This document shows positions 47,360 through 58,300 of a DNA stretch of 64,000 bases, piece after piece. The first letter of the stretch is position 1. The number at the start of each line of letters is the position of its first letter. A program made the translations under genes and the position numbers. Under the pieces are notes generated by a model. It saw only the letters and a list, made by a program, of their open reading frames with translations. It was not told where the DNA came from and did no database searches. This DNA comes from Amborella trichopoda (lineage: Eukaryota > Streptophyta > Magnoliopsida > Amborellales > Amborellaceae), in assembly GCF_000471905.2 (NCBI RefSeq), contig NW_006494942.1, forward strand, positions 536,282 to 600,281. Direction: 5' to 3'.

Positions 47360-48648
47360 TCGAATTGGGCCCAAACATGGGTGGACGCCTAAAAACTACC
47401 TAAAATTGATGATAATTACAATAATTCTGAATTAAAGAAAATTACAGAAATAACGTGCAAAAGGACTGTTTTGCCTCTGCCTAACAATTCATGGAATTTC
47501 AAAACAGTCCCTGTTGCTGCCTTAGAACTTGTATGACCTTCCATGACTGATTCGAGGTTGCTCTAATGCCCGTTTGATCGAAAGATGATCGTTTTCTTGT
47601 AGGGCTTGGCATGATGATCATTTTGATACTAACTTCGAGCAATGGATCGCATTTTTGACCCACGATAAACAAGACTTGAAATTTGCTTGAATCATGGAAA
47701 CTTTGGATTGATAGTGCGCTCGTTCCTTAATGTTTTTCTGTGATTTCTTCATTGTAGTGCACTAATCATGTCGTAATGATCGTGTGGCAACAAACGGAAC
47801 CCGATTTGGAGCCCGAACGAAGATTTCGCAACTTTTGAGTTTTGGTCGGAATCTGAAATTCGGCGGTTGAAATTTCACTTCGTCGGCTTCGTGTATGAAA
47901 TCTGACAGTTCATGCACGGGGTTTGCACCAATGATTGCCCTGAACCTTATGCACACAATTGAATTAGTTTCACGTTGATCTGATGCGCGAACGCCATGAA
48001 TTGGCCGTTCGAGCGAGGCACGTCACTGCTGAAATTTCTGCAACTTCTTCACAGATCGACAACTTCTCTTCTTCTAACTCAGACATCATCACAGGGCGTA
48101 CCACATATCAAAATGCTCGTCTCAACGAGACGAACACGCTCACAAAATTTGAGCGCGATCTGACTTGGATCTAGTGAGATATGACCCCAGAAGTGGCTGT
48201 GGCTATGAAAACAACCACCTTTAATGGTGTTTTGGGGAGTGAGGCCACACGAGAATAGTGTGCGGCCCCTCCTATTTCAATGTTTTGCTCATAGCTTTGT
48301 CCTGGAGTGTCCGATTAAGCTGAAACTTGGCCTATAGGGGTTTTTGACAGTGTCAGATCCAATGGCGGTGGTCCCACAGTGATTTGAGATACCAAAAATG
48401 TACTTTGAGTTGTAGGATCTGTTTCAGGTTTCTAAAGGCCATTTTTTATCGAGCACTATTTCTTCGTGTTCACTGCCTTAGCCATGTCTGATCATGATGA
48501 AACTTGGTAGGTGGTCTTTCGAAGTGCCGATGAAGATCTTGACCAATTATGGGGCCATTGTGAGACAGTTGAGAATTTCTACTATTTTGTAGGCTTTATT
48601 GACCTGGTTCTTATCAAGGACCAACGTGCTGAAAAATACATTTGAACA

Positions 48649-49660
48649 TGGTGCTTGGATGAGCCACCAGTTATAAAGAGAGGGGTGTCATGTTCTGGCT
48701 TTCTTTTGATGGCGCCCCTTTTTCACCTTCACTTTGTTGCGCGAAGGAACAAGGAGCTTTCTTTGGTTTTTCTTAGGCCTTGCTTAGAGAGAACGAGGTT
48801 GCTCCTTAAAGATGGCTGCCAGCTTAGAAAAGGGCAATTTCATAGCTCGCAACAGGGAGGTCCTTCTATATAAGTATTCGAAGTTGTCTTTAGAGCGAAG
48901 GATCCTGCCCTTGTGGAGTTAGGTCTTTGAATTTTTTGGTGTTTGATTCCCTTTCAAAAAAAATGACCCGTTGCTTGTGCCTTGAGGAAATCGAAGCAGC
49001 TTTCAAAGCCGCCATGTAGAAGGAGTTCTTCCTTTTTGATAAAGGGACATTTCAAAAATGGTTTTGTTGTAACAGAAATTTGTATTTCCTTTGTTCATAA
49101 ATAAATTCTCTCTCTCCTCGGCTTGAGTGCTCTTTTTTTTTTAGTGTATTTTCTCTTTGTTCCTTCTCTGTTTACTTCTTCAGCCCTTTTTTTTTTTTTT
49201 GGGTTTAGCCTTTGTCCCTGCCTGTGAGTGATGACAAGGAACTAGGCCAGGAAAGTGATCTTCCTTGTTCGAACGGCTTACATGCCTCCTTCTTGAGTGT
49301 GTGAGTAGCGTAAGGAATGGGGTTCCCTCACTTGTCGGTGTGTGTGTGTGTCGGGATGTGAAAATAAAAGATGTGTTCCTAAGGTAGTCTGAAATTTATT
49401 GAAGAGTAGAGAGAGAGTGTTGCGTACCTGGATGATGTTTGACCTGGTATGGATGCGCCGTCTTCCCAGGGTGTTGTGCACGAGGGATAATCATGATTTG
49501 AGTAAGCAACACGTTTTGGGATTAGCATGGAGCTTTTAATTGCTGTTCAGTTGCTTTCCTCAGGATGAGCACGATTTTCCTCGTTCATGCGGCGCTTTCA
49601 TTACGCATGTGTTTTAGTACTGTCGTACCCCTGAACTGTATGATGTTTCACACATGTGAC
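48649..49660 (+). other. Orphan 1-kb stretch between B and LTR F
   Basis: Plus-strand TATA-like sites occur at 48670 (TTATAAAGAGAGGGG, like the C promoter) and 48867-48874 (TATATAAG). A Glu/Ala-rich open phrase (EEIEAAFKAAM) lies near 48984, and a 3'-end-like zone with CATAAATAAATTC (49099) follows. This could be the ends of another PMD unit with its middle gone, or an unrelated relic. A (GT)n run is at 49338-49354. Confidence 0.35.
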
Positions 49661-49994
49661 TGGTTAGGTGCCTCGATCTCGCCTTCCCGGGTCGGGATGA
49701 CCTGGTGGTCGGGTTCTGGGTTCGAGATAGACCCAGGACCTGAGATCGCTCTCTCGAGAACCACGTGGAAGAGACACGAGCACGTATACCAACCGGTGAG
49801 AGAGGAATTAAGATCGTGAGGTGGGACTTACCTTACGTGGATTCGTGACATGCTCGAGCTAGCTCGTGTGGGTACCCTCTTAGATCATGAAGAATGTTCC
49901 TCAAGCCTGAGGCCGGTTCAACTTCAACTCCCTTGACTTGTTTTTCTGCGTTCCTGCACACACACACAAGTGAGATGCCCTAACCAGTGGGTCT

Positions 49995-50620
49995 GGGGAC
50001 CCAGACTTGTTGAATTAAAATAAAGTGAAATAACATGAAATAAAAAAAGTGAAATGAAAAGGGATGAATTAAATTAAAAATAAAATTAGAAAATGGAATT
50101 AGACTGAAATAAACTAAAATAAGTAAGACAAATAGAATAAAATAAAGTAAAGTAAAATAAACGAGTTAAAAGATAAAATAAACTATGGTAATGGAAATAT
50201 AAGTAAAGTGAAATAAAATAAAGTAGGTAAATAAAATGAAGTAAAATAAAGTGAAATAAAATAAAATAAAAATAAAAAATGAATAAAATAAGATAAAGTA
50301 AAGTAGGATAAAATAACGGAATAAAATAAATAGCATAAAATAAAATGAAACAAAATGAATGAGGTAAAATAAAATGAAACAAGTAAAATTAAAATAGAAT
50401 AAAATGAGGTGATAAAAATAAAATAAAATAACGAAGTAGTAATAATAAAATAAAGAAAGAGAATGAGGAAAAATAAAATAGAGTTAATGAAGTAAATAAA
50501 ATGGGGTAAAGGAAGATAAGATAAATGGAGTAAAATGAAAGAAATAAGTAAAAGATGAAATACAAGTAATAAGGTGAAGGCGGTAATGAATAAAACAAAA
50601 GGAATTTGGCTAAGAGAGAG
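49995..50620. repeat. AT-rich low-complexity tract (AAAATAAAGTG-type)
   Basis: About 630 bases of TAAAA/TAAAGTGAAA-type simple sequence inside LTR F. Long open frames on its minus strand are by-products of low complexity. Confidence 0.9.
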
Positions 50621-50765
50621 AAAGGGGGCTTGAGGTAGAACCAGTGTTTTAAAAAACGCCGAGTCGAACCGGACTCGCCCGGTTCGACTCGAAAATCGCA
50701 AAAAGTGGATCGTATCGGCTAAAAATCGGAAATCATCCGGTTCTAGAGAGAACCGGACGATTTTG

Positions 50766-50790
50766 TACAGTGAATCGCCGATTCACTGTA
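50766..50790. repeat. Near-perfect 25-base palindrome in the hAT element
   Basis: Arms TACAGTGAATCG and CGATTCACTGTA around one central base. A third copy of the arm (ACAGTGAATCGGCG) follows at 50797-50810. Subterminal repeats of this kind can be transposase-binding sites in hAT elements. Confidence 0.8.
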
Positions 50791-50837
50791 CTCCGAACAG
50801 TGAATCGGCGCGTCCCGTACGGATTTTTTTTTTTTTT

Positions 50838-51060
50838 TTGTTTGTAATCCATGATAGATTTTTTTGTAATACTTGATCGATTTTTTTGTAATCCATGATC
50901 GAATTGTTTTTGTTTTTTTGTAATCCATGATCGAATTTTTTTTTTTTTGTAACCCATGATAGAATTTTTTGTAATCCATGATCGAATTTTTTGTAATCCA
51001 TGATCGAAATGTTTGTTTTTTTTCTTGTAATCCATGATCGAATTTTTTGTTTTTTTTTTG
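50838..51060. repeat. GTAATCCATGATCGAATTT tandem repeats running into the gap
   Basis: About eight units with variable T-runs, ending at the N run, so the gap probably hides more units. Confidence 0.85.
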
Positions 51061-51067
51061 TTTTTTA

Positions 51068-51558
51068 NNNNNNNNNNNNNNNNNNNNNNNNNNNNNNNNN
51101 NNNNNNNNNNNNNNNNNNNNNNNNNNNNNNNNNNNNNNNNNNNNNNNNNNNNNNNNNNNNNNNNNNNNNNNNNNNNNNNNNNNNNNNNNNNNNNNNNNNN
51201 NNNNNNNNNNNNNNNNNNNNNNNNNNNNNNNNNNNNNNNNNNNNNNNNNNNNNNNNNNNNNNNNNNNNNNNNNNNNNNNNNNNNNNNNNNNNNNNNNNNN
51301 NNNNNNNNNNNNNNNNNNNNNNNNNNNNNNNNNNNNNNNNNNNNNNNNNNNNNNNNNNNNNNNNNNNNNNNNNNNNNNNNNNNNNNNNNNNNNNNNNNNN
51401 NNNNNNNNNNNNNNNNNNNNNNNNNNNNNNNNNNNNNNNNNNNNNNNNNNNNNNNNNNNNNNNNNNNNNNNNNNNNNNNNNNNNNNNNNNNNNNNNNNNN
51501 NNNNNNNNNNNNNNNNNNNNNNNNNNNNNNNNNNNNNNNNNNNNNNNNNNNNNNNNNN
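51068..51558. other. Assembly gap (N run)
   Basis: 491 undetermined bases inside the hAT element. Confidence 0.99.
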
Positions 51559-52429
51559 ATACTGTAAATTAAATGCTGAATGGCTGTTCATGCAGGGAAA
51601 GAACATATTAATATTCGCATATTCATTCAAAAACATGAAAATTCTTAATGTTGTACCCTCATTTTTTATTGAATTCCTAAAAAAAAATATTTATAATGAA
51701 TTTTAATAATTTTTTCGAATTTTTTTTAAGCTTTATTCTGACCGATTCACCCGATTACCGATCCGGATCGCCGATTCGTCTATTCGGATCGGTTTTTTGG
51801 AAGCCCGATCCGGGTCACCGATCCGTTTTTTAAACCATTGGGTAGAACAAATGAAATTGCGTGAAACTAGGAGAACGAAACGAAACAAAGGGAAACGCAA
51901 CGAAACAAAAAAAAAAGAAAGAGGCGATTGGGTTATTCATTTGGGAGTTCTAGAGAGAGAGAGAAAGTGCAGCGACGGGATGGGAGAGTTACATAGGATT
52001 GTGAAGGAGCAGGAGGTTGCGGGAGATCACGAAGTGGCTGGAGAGCCGTGAGAGAGTTAGAGAGAGAGAAGACGGTGAGATGGGAAGGGAAGGCGGTTGG
52101 CTGCTGGTCAGAGGTGGGGCGATGGTGACAGAGGGCTGGTTGCCGGCAGCAGCGTGTGGAGATGGATTTGAAGGGCGCATGACTCAGAGTGGTGGAGAGA
52201 GAGGTGGAGATAGCATAGGGGGTGGCAGTAGCGGTTGAGAGAGAGGTGGAGGTGAGGAAGGAAGAGAGTGAGGTGGTGGATAGGGAACGAGGTGAACGAA
52301 GGGAAAAAGGGGCACGAAGAAGAGGGGGCAGTGACTATTGCCGCTTGTGTTTGATTGAGGAGGGTGCGAGCTATTAAAGAGAGAGGATGAGGAATGGAAA
52401 AGAGAGATTGGGAGGTGAGAGTGAGAAGG

Positions 52430-52620
52430 GAGACAACAGCTAGACGGAAGAGGCGCACGGTGGTAGTGCACGGCAGGGTGGAAGAGGCGCACGGCGGTGG
52501 TGCACGACGAACACGAGGGAGGTGGCTTGGCAGGAAGGAGGTCATGGGTGTGCATGCACTCGGCAGTGTGGAGGCTAGTCGCGTGCGGCAGTGCATTGGG
52601 GGTTTGGTCGCGCGCAGCAG
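52430..52620. repeat. Short GCAC/GTGC dyad repeats, LTR F
   Basis: GCGCACGGTGGTAGTGCACG and GCGCACGGCGGTGGTGCACG: arms GCAC and GTGC around seven bases, at the place where other LTRs have hairpin arrays. Only two to three clear units. Confidence 0.45.
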
Positions 52621-52879
52621 GCAGCTGTGAAAGGGAGGTTTGGGAAGTGCTGATCGTGCGGGAGCACAACAAAAGAAAGGGGAGATAGGTAGTCATAAGG
52701 GAGTTTGGGAGTGAAGGTGCACAAGGAGAGAGAAAAATAGAGTGGATATGAGGGTGCACATGCAAAAGGGTAGAGGATGGACTTGAGGGTGCATGACGGG
52801 AAGTGGTGCAGGGAGCGAATGAGAAAGAGAGAAGAAGAAAGAAAAGAAGAGTAAAACACGGATGACGGCTTATGTTGCT

Positions 52880-53225
52880 GTCGATAAAAATGAGGAGAGA
52901 GAAATAAAGAAAGAAAAAAAAGGGGGAAGAGAGAAAATGAATGAAGAGAGAGAAAATGAATGAAGGGAGAAAAAGAGAGAAAAGAGAGAAAATGTATGAA
53001 GAGAGAGAAAGAGAGAAGAGTGAGAAAATCAATGAAGAGAGAAAGAGAGAAGAGAGAAAATGAATGAAGAGAAAGAATGCGAGAAGAGATAAAATGAATG
53101 AAGAGAGAGAAAATGAATGAAGAGAGAGGAAGAGAGAAAATGAATGAAGAGAGAGAAAGAGGGAAGAGAGAAGAAGAGAAGAGAGAATGAGAGAAGAGAG
53201 AGATGAAGAGAAGAGAGAAAGAGTT
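52880..53225. repeat. GAGAGAAAATGAATGAA tract, LTR F
   Basis: Purine-rich tandem repeat of about 17-24 bases; counterpart of the GA tracts in A and B. Confidence 0.85.
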
Positions 53226-53470
53226 TGGCCCGGTGGCTAGGCTGGCATAGTGACAAGACTGGTGCCACGGCTGGTCTGGCGCTGCAGTTAGACAGGCACG
53301 GTGACTCAGACCGACATGACGGCTAAACTGCTTGGTGACAAGACGAGCACAATAGTTGGTCTGCCACAGAGGCTGGTCTGACGTAGCAACTAGATGGGCA
53401 CGGTGACTCAGATCGGTACGGTGGCTAAACTGCTCGGCAACAAGACTGGCACGGCAGCACAAGGCTCAGC
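53226..53470. repeat. About 102-bp tandem repeat, LTR F
   Basis: Two and a half units with GGCACGGTGACTCAGA (53295, 53397) and GGCTAAACTGCT; only in F. It sits between the GA tract and the promoter zone. Confidence 0.75.
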
Positions 53471-53615
53471 CTGCCCTCTGGTCAAGCAAGCTAAGGAGAG
53501 AAAGAGGAGAGAGAAAGTTCCATTTAAGCCCTTGAGTACCTGTTCAAAATTTTCTCTCTCCTCTCTCTCTTCAAACCGTGACCCAAAGCGTAAGCCAAAC
53601 ATGGGTGCGTACATG

Positions 53616-53623
53616 CTTATATA
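53616..53623 (-). promoter_or_regulatory. TATA box of LTR F
   Basis: The minus strand reads TATATAAG, followed on that strand by CATGTACGCACCC and then the pyrimidine stretch. Confidence 0.6.
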
Positions 53624-55099
53624 GAAGTGGGGCCCAAACGTGAGTGTACAATCAATTTTTTGACCTAATTGTTAACAATTAACAATTAAGTGAATTAAAG
53701 AAATTCTAAAAATTGGGCCAAAATGATGATTTTGCCCCTACACCAACAATCTTTGAAATTCCAAATCAATGCCTGCAATGGCCGTTTACTCGCACGACTT
53801 TCTGTGGTTGCTTCGGGGCTTTTTCGATTACCATCTTGCAAAAGAATACTTTATTCTTGATGGGCTCGAGAAGACGATCGCTTTGGTATCCATTTTGAGC
53901 CATGGATCAGAGTTTTGGCTCGTGATCATCGTGCGGCAAAAACATGGGAATGAGCAAGTTACCACGATTCTTAGATTTAGGATTCAACACGTTTCTCAGT
54001 TTTTTCTTGTCGATTTATTCACTGTATCTTAACGAGCAAATTACCACGACCATACTTCAAAAAGAACAACTCGATTTGATGCCCGGACGATTGCTTTTCA
54101 AATTAGGAAACTTTGGCCGGAATTTGGATTTTGGTGGCAGGAATTTGCTACTGTTTATCGCTGATTTCTGATGAATATTATCATCCATCATGCGCGGTGT
54201 TAAACTTGAGGAAGCTCTTGACCTTGTGCTCGTAATGGGTCCGATCTTGCATCGATCAATCGTGTGAGTGCTGTGATGCGGGCATTTGATCGAGAGGATA
54301 TGTTGCTGGAAATTTCCTGCTACTTGTGGAACTTTTCGAAGAAATTCTCTCTTCGATATATCTCTGCCCAAGTCGTGTCATCGTGCGGGCCACTTATCAA
54401 ATCGACCGAGTCGTCGAGACGAACATGCTCCCAAAATTTGGGCTCGATCTGACCCGGGATGAGGGAGATATAACCATGAAAAGTTTTTCCCCGAAATGGT
54501 GAAGCACAGTTTCCATTAATGGAAAGTGGATCACTGTGGGTGCACCATAATAGTGTAAAACCAACCTATTTTGGGTAAGTTGGCCATATATTGCTCTAAA
54601 AGCATCCTCATACATCTAAAATTGGTACCCGAGGGTTTTCGAACGTTTTGAATCCAATGAAAATGGTCTGGAGACCATTTGAATTTCCTCTAATGGTGTC
54701 GTAGTTCAGAGTCCATTTTTAACATAATAGAGGCAAAATTTTTCGAAACTGTTTTGTCGTCTACACTGCCTAAAACTAGTCGAATTGCGATGAAAATTGA
54801 CAGGTGTTCTTAGGAAACCCTTAGGCATGGTTTTGAGCCTTCTTAAGCCATTTTGAGACTGTTGGAAATTTCACTTCTGGATCAGAGCTTATTGATATCC
54901 GGCTTCCGTAGTCCACAAGCATTTCGGTACCTGCGGACATGACTTGAGGTTATTCATACTGGGGATACAAGTTATGGAAAATAACCTCAAACAATGATGC
55001 TTCAGGGCTTCCTATTTTCACAGGGCGTTTCTCCTCGCGTGCTGCTTGGTGTTCTTCCATGATTGGGACATGTGTCCTGCGGCCAGCTTCTACGCGATT

Positions 55100-55321
55100 C
55101 CTCTTCCCCTTCATGATTATAAGAGGGACGGGGAGAGATATTTCTTGGTCTTTCACAAGAGATTTTTACCATCAACTCAGGAGGATTAGTTCCTATTTTC
55201 TCTTCCTCATATTTTTCTTACGTCCTTACCTCTTATTTTTCTTGTCCCTTGTTTGCACGCATTCTTTTTTCTCCATATTTTTTGGGGAGGATATCTTTGG
55301 TGGTGCAGTTTCTCGGCGTTA
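55100..55321 (+). promoter_or_regulatory. Promoter and short leader of PMD gene, copy C
   Basis: TATAAG at 55118-55123 (GATTATAAGAGGGACGGGG), then a C/T-rich leader of about 0.2 kb to the ATG. Unlike A and B there are no GGCGCT arrays on either side. Confidence 0.6.
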
Positions 55322-58300
55322 ATGGCTGGTACGAGTTCAGTCCCTCCTCGTGGTAGGGCTTTTCTTTTCTTTAGATGTGCTTGACTTTCTTGGTCTCTCT
55401 TCTAAACTTGTTGTTTGTCCTCGTGCTGTCGGTCTTAATCTGGTTGACGTAGTTGTCTCATCGTTTCTCTCTCTTTTTTGCAATGTGGATACTTGATGTG
55501 AACCAACTCCCACGCGTCGGCGAGTTAGGGTCGAACCTCTACACTGAGGTACCTTTGGAAAGGGGAACTTCTCTGAGAGAGCTTGAGCCTAGCCAAGAGA
55601 TCTCACGGCTCTGCTTGTACAAAGATGCCGATGGGGAACCCCTCATTCAGAGAGACGGTGTAGCTCTTTATTATGCTCTGCACAAGCATTGCCCTTTCGA
55701 CCAGAGTATGCCTACATTGGGGAAGAGGATGCTGGAGAAGCCCGGTCTTCAGTGGGCTGCAAGAGCTCTTTGTTTTGAGGGGGACCATCAGTACATGGTT
55801 AGGTACAGCACTTGGACATTGGACATGTTGGATTCTTTCAGCGGCACTCAGAAGGAGTGTGGTCTAGCTGTGGTATGTCAATGCTCGACTGGTTACTATG
55901 ATTGATGTTCAAACACCATGGAGGCTCTTTTGGAGACATGGTGTTATCGAACCAATAGTTAGCTTTTGTAGGAGGGTGAGGCAGAAATCACCATACTTGA
56001 TTTGTATTTTGTAGGTGGCCTACCCTTACTGGGGGAGGAGTATGCGGAATTTGCCCTCAGTAACGGGGCCATCTTTGAGGGCGAGCCCATCAGGGGTAAG
56101 CGGGCTCCTTCAAGTCTCAGTGGGCTGTTCAAGATTTATCAACTCCTATACCCAGAGTTGCAGCCTAAGGCCGGCAGGGTGCATTTCGAGGCATGATAAG
56201 ATTACTTTCATGGTAACTGTCAAGAGGGTGAAGATGTAGGCTCGAGCGTCTCATGGGCAGACAAGTCCCAGCAGGCGGCAGCAATCAAGGCCTCGAAGAA
56301 GGTGGTTGCCCCTTCGAGATGGAACGTCCGGGACCGAGTGTACCTGGTCGCTTTCTTGTCCCTCTTTTTGTACAAATTTTCTCTCCTGGGGGTGAACGGC
56401 TACGTCATTCAGCCTGGTTGCTTCTATGAGGCCTGCATGATGACTCAGGGCACTGGCTTTGCGCTGGCCTAGCCGGTCTTGTGTAGCATCTTCCACGGGC
56501 TAGGGTCAATTGCTCATGGAAAAGTCCTTTCGAAGGACAACAACAACGAGGTCTTCCTGGGTGAGGGCTTCCTGAGGCATTTTACCACGAGCTTCCTAGT
56601 GCATTATGTCTTCAGGTGGCTTTCTGCGTATTTTCCCAGGGCATATAAGATCAACGGGAACCTCGCAATGGCTACATGCTCGCATATGCTGAAGATTGTT
56701 GGGATAAAGGCTGTGGTAAGAAAGCCAGACGCAGCTCGTGAGCTCCTGACTGATGTGTCTTTCTTCACTCGTGATCGGCCCCTCCGACAATATTTTCATC
56801 GACGCCTTTGGCCTCGTGCTCAATAAGGCAGTTACTGAAACAAAGGAGGGCATGTACCTCGTGAGCGTGGGGGTTGCATCCTTCCGTTCAGGGGTGTGGG
56901 GTTGAAGAAGTTGGGGGGTTACTTCCCTCACCGTTTTGCACATCAGCATGGCTGAGATCAAGGATGCTGCATCGCCATTTCTTTCTTAAGGAAATATGGA
57001 AAGAAGGGGGCATTGCATGATCATGAGGCCCTTGGCGTGAGCCGCGAGGTTTGGGTTGACCTCGACAAGCGGATGGATTGGGACACCCGTCTTCTTCTCC
57101 TTGGGTGGAGCAGGTTTGTGGTTCCCCATTATTGTCGTGTGGGCGACATGACTGCGGACTACCTGCAGTGGTGGGACTTCTCTAATACTGAATATTGGGG
57201 AATGGCTCACCCATGGCAAGCGGCCAGTTGCTCCAGACGTCACGGCATGGCAGGAAGGAGCTTCGTCCCTCCTCCTTTGTCCGTTACTTTTATCTTGGAT
57301 CATTATCATGCTAACTGGCAAGAACTGACCAAGCCTTGTTTAATAAGTGCGGATGAGGACGGGATGAAGCTGCTCTCATTGGAGAGAAGGACAGAATATT
57401 ATTTTGACAACCTAGAGGTGATTTTTGGTTTGAAAGAAAGGGGTGTGGACCCATCCTGTGAAGAAGGGCCTGCCTTGGCTCTGCCTGCTCGGCTTGAGGG
57501 TGAACCCCGTTCTTGCTCGTCCAGATGGGCTAATAGTGCTCCGAGGGATTCTGCTTCCATTAAGCCCAAGAGCACTCCTCCTAAGGAGAAGGAAGATAGG
57601 GAGAGAGAGAGAAAGAGAAAAAGGGGGAGAGAGTCTTCACCTGTCCCCTCTTCTCGAGAAAGAGGGAGTCGTTCGAATAAGAAAGACTTGCCTTCAGCAA
57701 GGGTGTCTTCAGTGCCATCCCATGCGAAGAGGGCTCGGTCAGGAGTTTGTAAGGCTTCGAAATCTCCTCGTGCTGCATCGGTTTCGACTCCTGCAGTAGT
57801 ACTGCGATCTGCTGACTATTGGCCTGAGTGGTCGAGCTCGCCCATGCTTGGTTCAGGGCGGGTTTGAGAGATTCCATGTCGAGGGTTGAGGTCAATGTGA
57901 CTCCCGTTGCTTGCAGCCATTTCGTGTCTCTTGCACACCCTGCGATGCCTGCCTCGCCTGCGTCAGATGCTACGCATGAAAAGGCAGGTGTTTTGAGTGC
58001 CCTTCAGACTCACCGGCAGTATAGTCCTTGAGCTCACCTGCTCCGGGAGGGCCTCTGCAGAGTCCTCGACTTGGGTTTTGCGCCACTTCGAAGGCCTCGA
58101 CACCTCTTGTCTTTAGGAACATTGTCCTTGATGTGCCTCCTCTCGGGGCGATTAGCTTTTCTGCTCCTTCAAGGCCGTCTTCAGGTTCCAAAGCATTCAT
58201 GGTGAGGAGGAGGTTCAGTTCAAGGCTTCAAGAGTTAAAGTGGTGTTCTTTGTCAGACTTTGGGGAAAGGATGGAGACTTTTAGGGTTTGCACAGCCAAC

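Larger units (their letters stand above)
31417..48648 (-). mobile_element. Element B: non-autonomous Tat/Ogre-like element with antisense PMD gene
   Basis: Same plan as A: 5' LTR (about 45885-48648), leader ORF, gag-protease (40106-45821) on the minus strand, convergent PMD gene (36289 to about 40002) on the plus strand with promoter and arrays, then a 3' spacer of tandem repeats and an LTR end (31417-31798). No pol genes. I did not recognise a primer site. The left LTR piece differs from the right LTR at about one position in five by eye, much for a pair, so it may come from another insertion. Broken, with more than ten breaks. Confidence 0.75.
45885..48648 (-). repeat. 5' LTR of element B
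   Basis: Collinear with LTR A from CTTACTCTGGCTGGCTC (A: CTTACTCGGGCTGGCTC) through hairpins (46471-46940), GA tract (46940-47210), promoter zone (47250-47450) to the ...GAACA end. Target duplication not established. Confidence 0.75.
50642..51840. mobile_element. hAT-type DNA transposon (non-autonomous or partly hidden by the gap)
   Basis: Both flanks carry the identical 8-mer GGTAGAAC (50634-50641 and 51841-51848), a perfect hAT-length target duplication. Terminal inverted repeats: left CAGTGTTTTAAAAAACG, right (reverse strand) CAATGGTTTAAAAAACG, 15 of 17 alike, with CAGTG-type ends usual for hAT. Inside there are CCGGTTCGACTCG palindromes, a 25-base palindrome (50766-50790), tandem repeats and the gap. 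No transposase is visible; about 490 bases are unknown. A perfect duplication suggests a fairly recent arrival compared with the LTR it sits in. Confidence 0.88.
49661..54939 (-). repeat. LTR F (Tat/Ogre-like group), interrupted by a hAT element and a gap
   Basis: Starts TGGTTAGGTGCCTCGATCTCGCC, shown as TGGTTAGGTGCC and CTCGATCTCGCC, matching LTR A at 11163, including the GACCTGGTGG..CTCTCTCGAGAACC and AGCTCGTGTGGGTACCCTC parts. A GA tract, TATA box and U3 with the GGTTTCTAAAGGCC-like end zone follow; the end is at about 54939. It is not close enough to LTR C to be its pair. Old. Confidence 0.65.

Noticed and set aside
50086-50701. Phe/Tyr/Leu-rich membrane-like frames on the minus strand
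   Set aside because: By-products of the AAAATAAAGTG simple sequence; hydrophobicity is due to TTT, TTA and TAT codons.
50743-51636. 297-codon open frame across the gap
   Set aside because: Mostly undetermined residues plus readings of the GTAATCCATGATCGAATTT repeats.
52184-53462. Two long overlapping minus-strand open frames (282 and 295 codons)
   Set aside because: They are Ser/Leu/Phe/His low-complexity readings of the GA tract and repeats in LTR F; no domain and no conservation with the other LTRs.
49661-54939. LTR F as the 3' LTR of element C
   Set aside because: The place is right, but the U5 start (TGGTTAGGTGCC against TGGTTGGGGCC) and the promoter zone differ too much for a pair from one insertion. 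Left open, not claimed.
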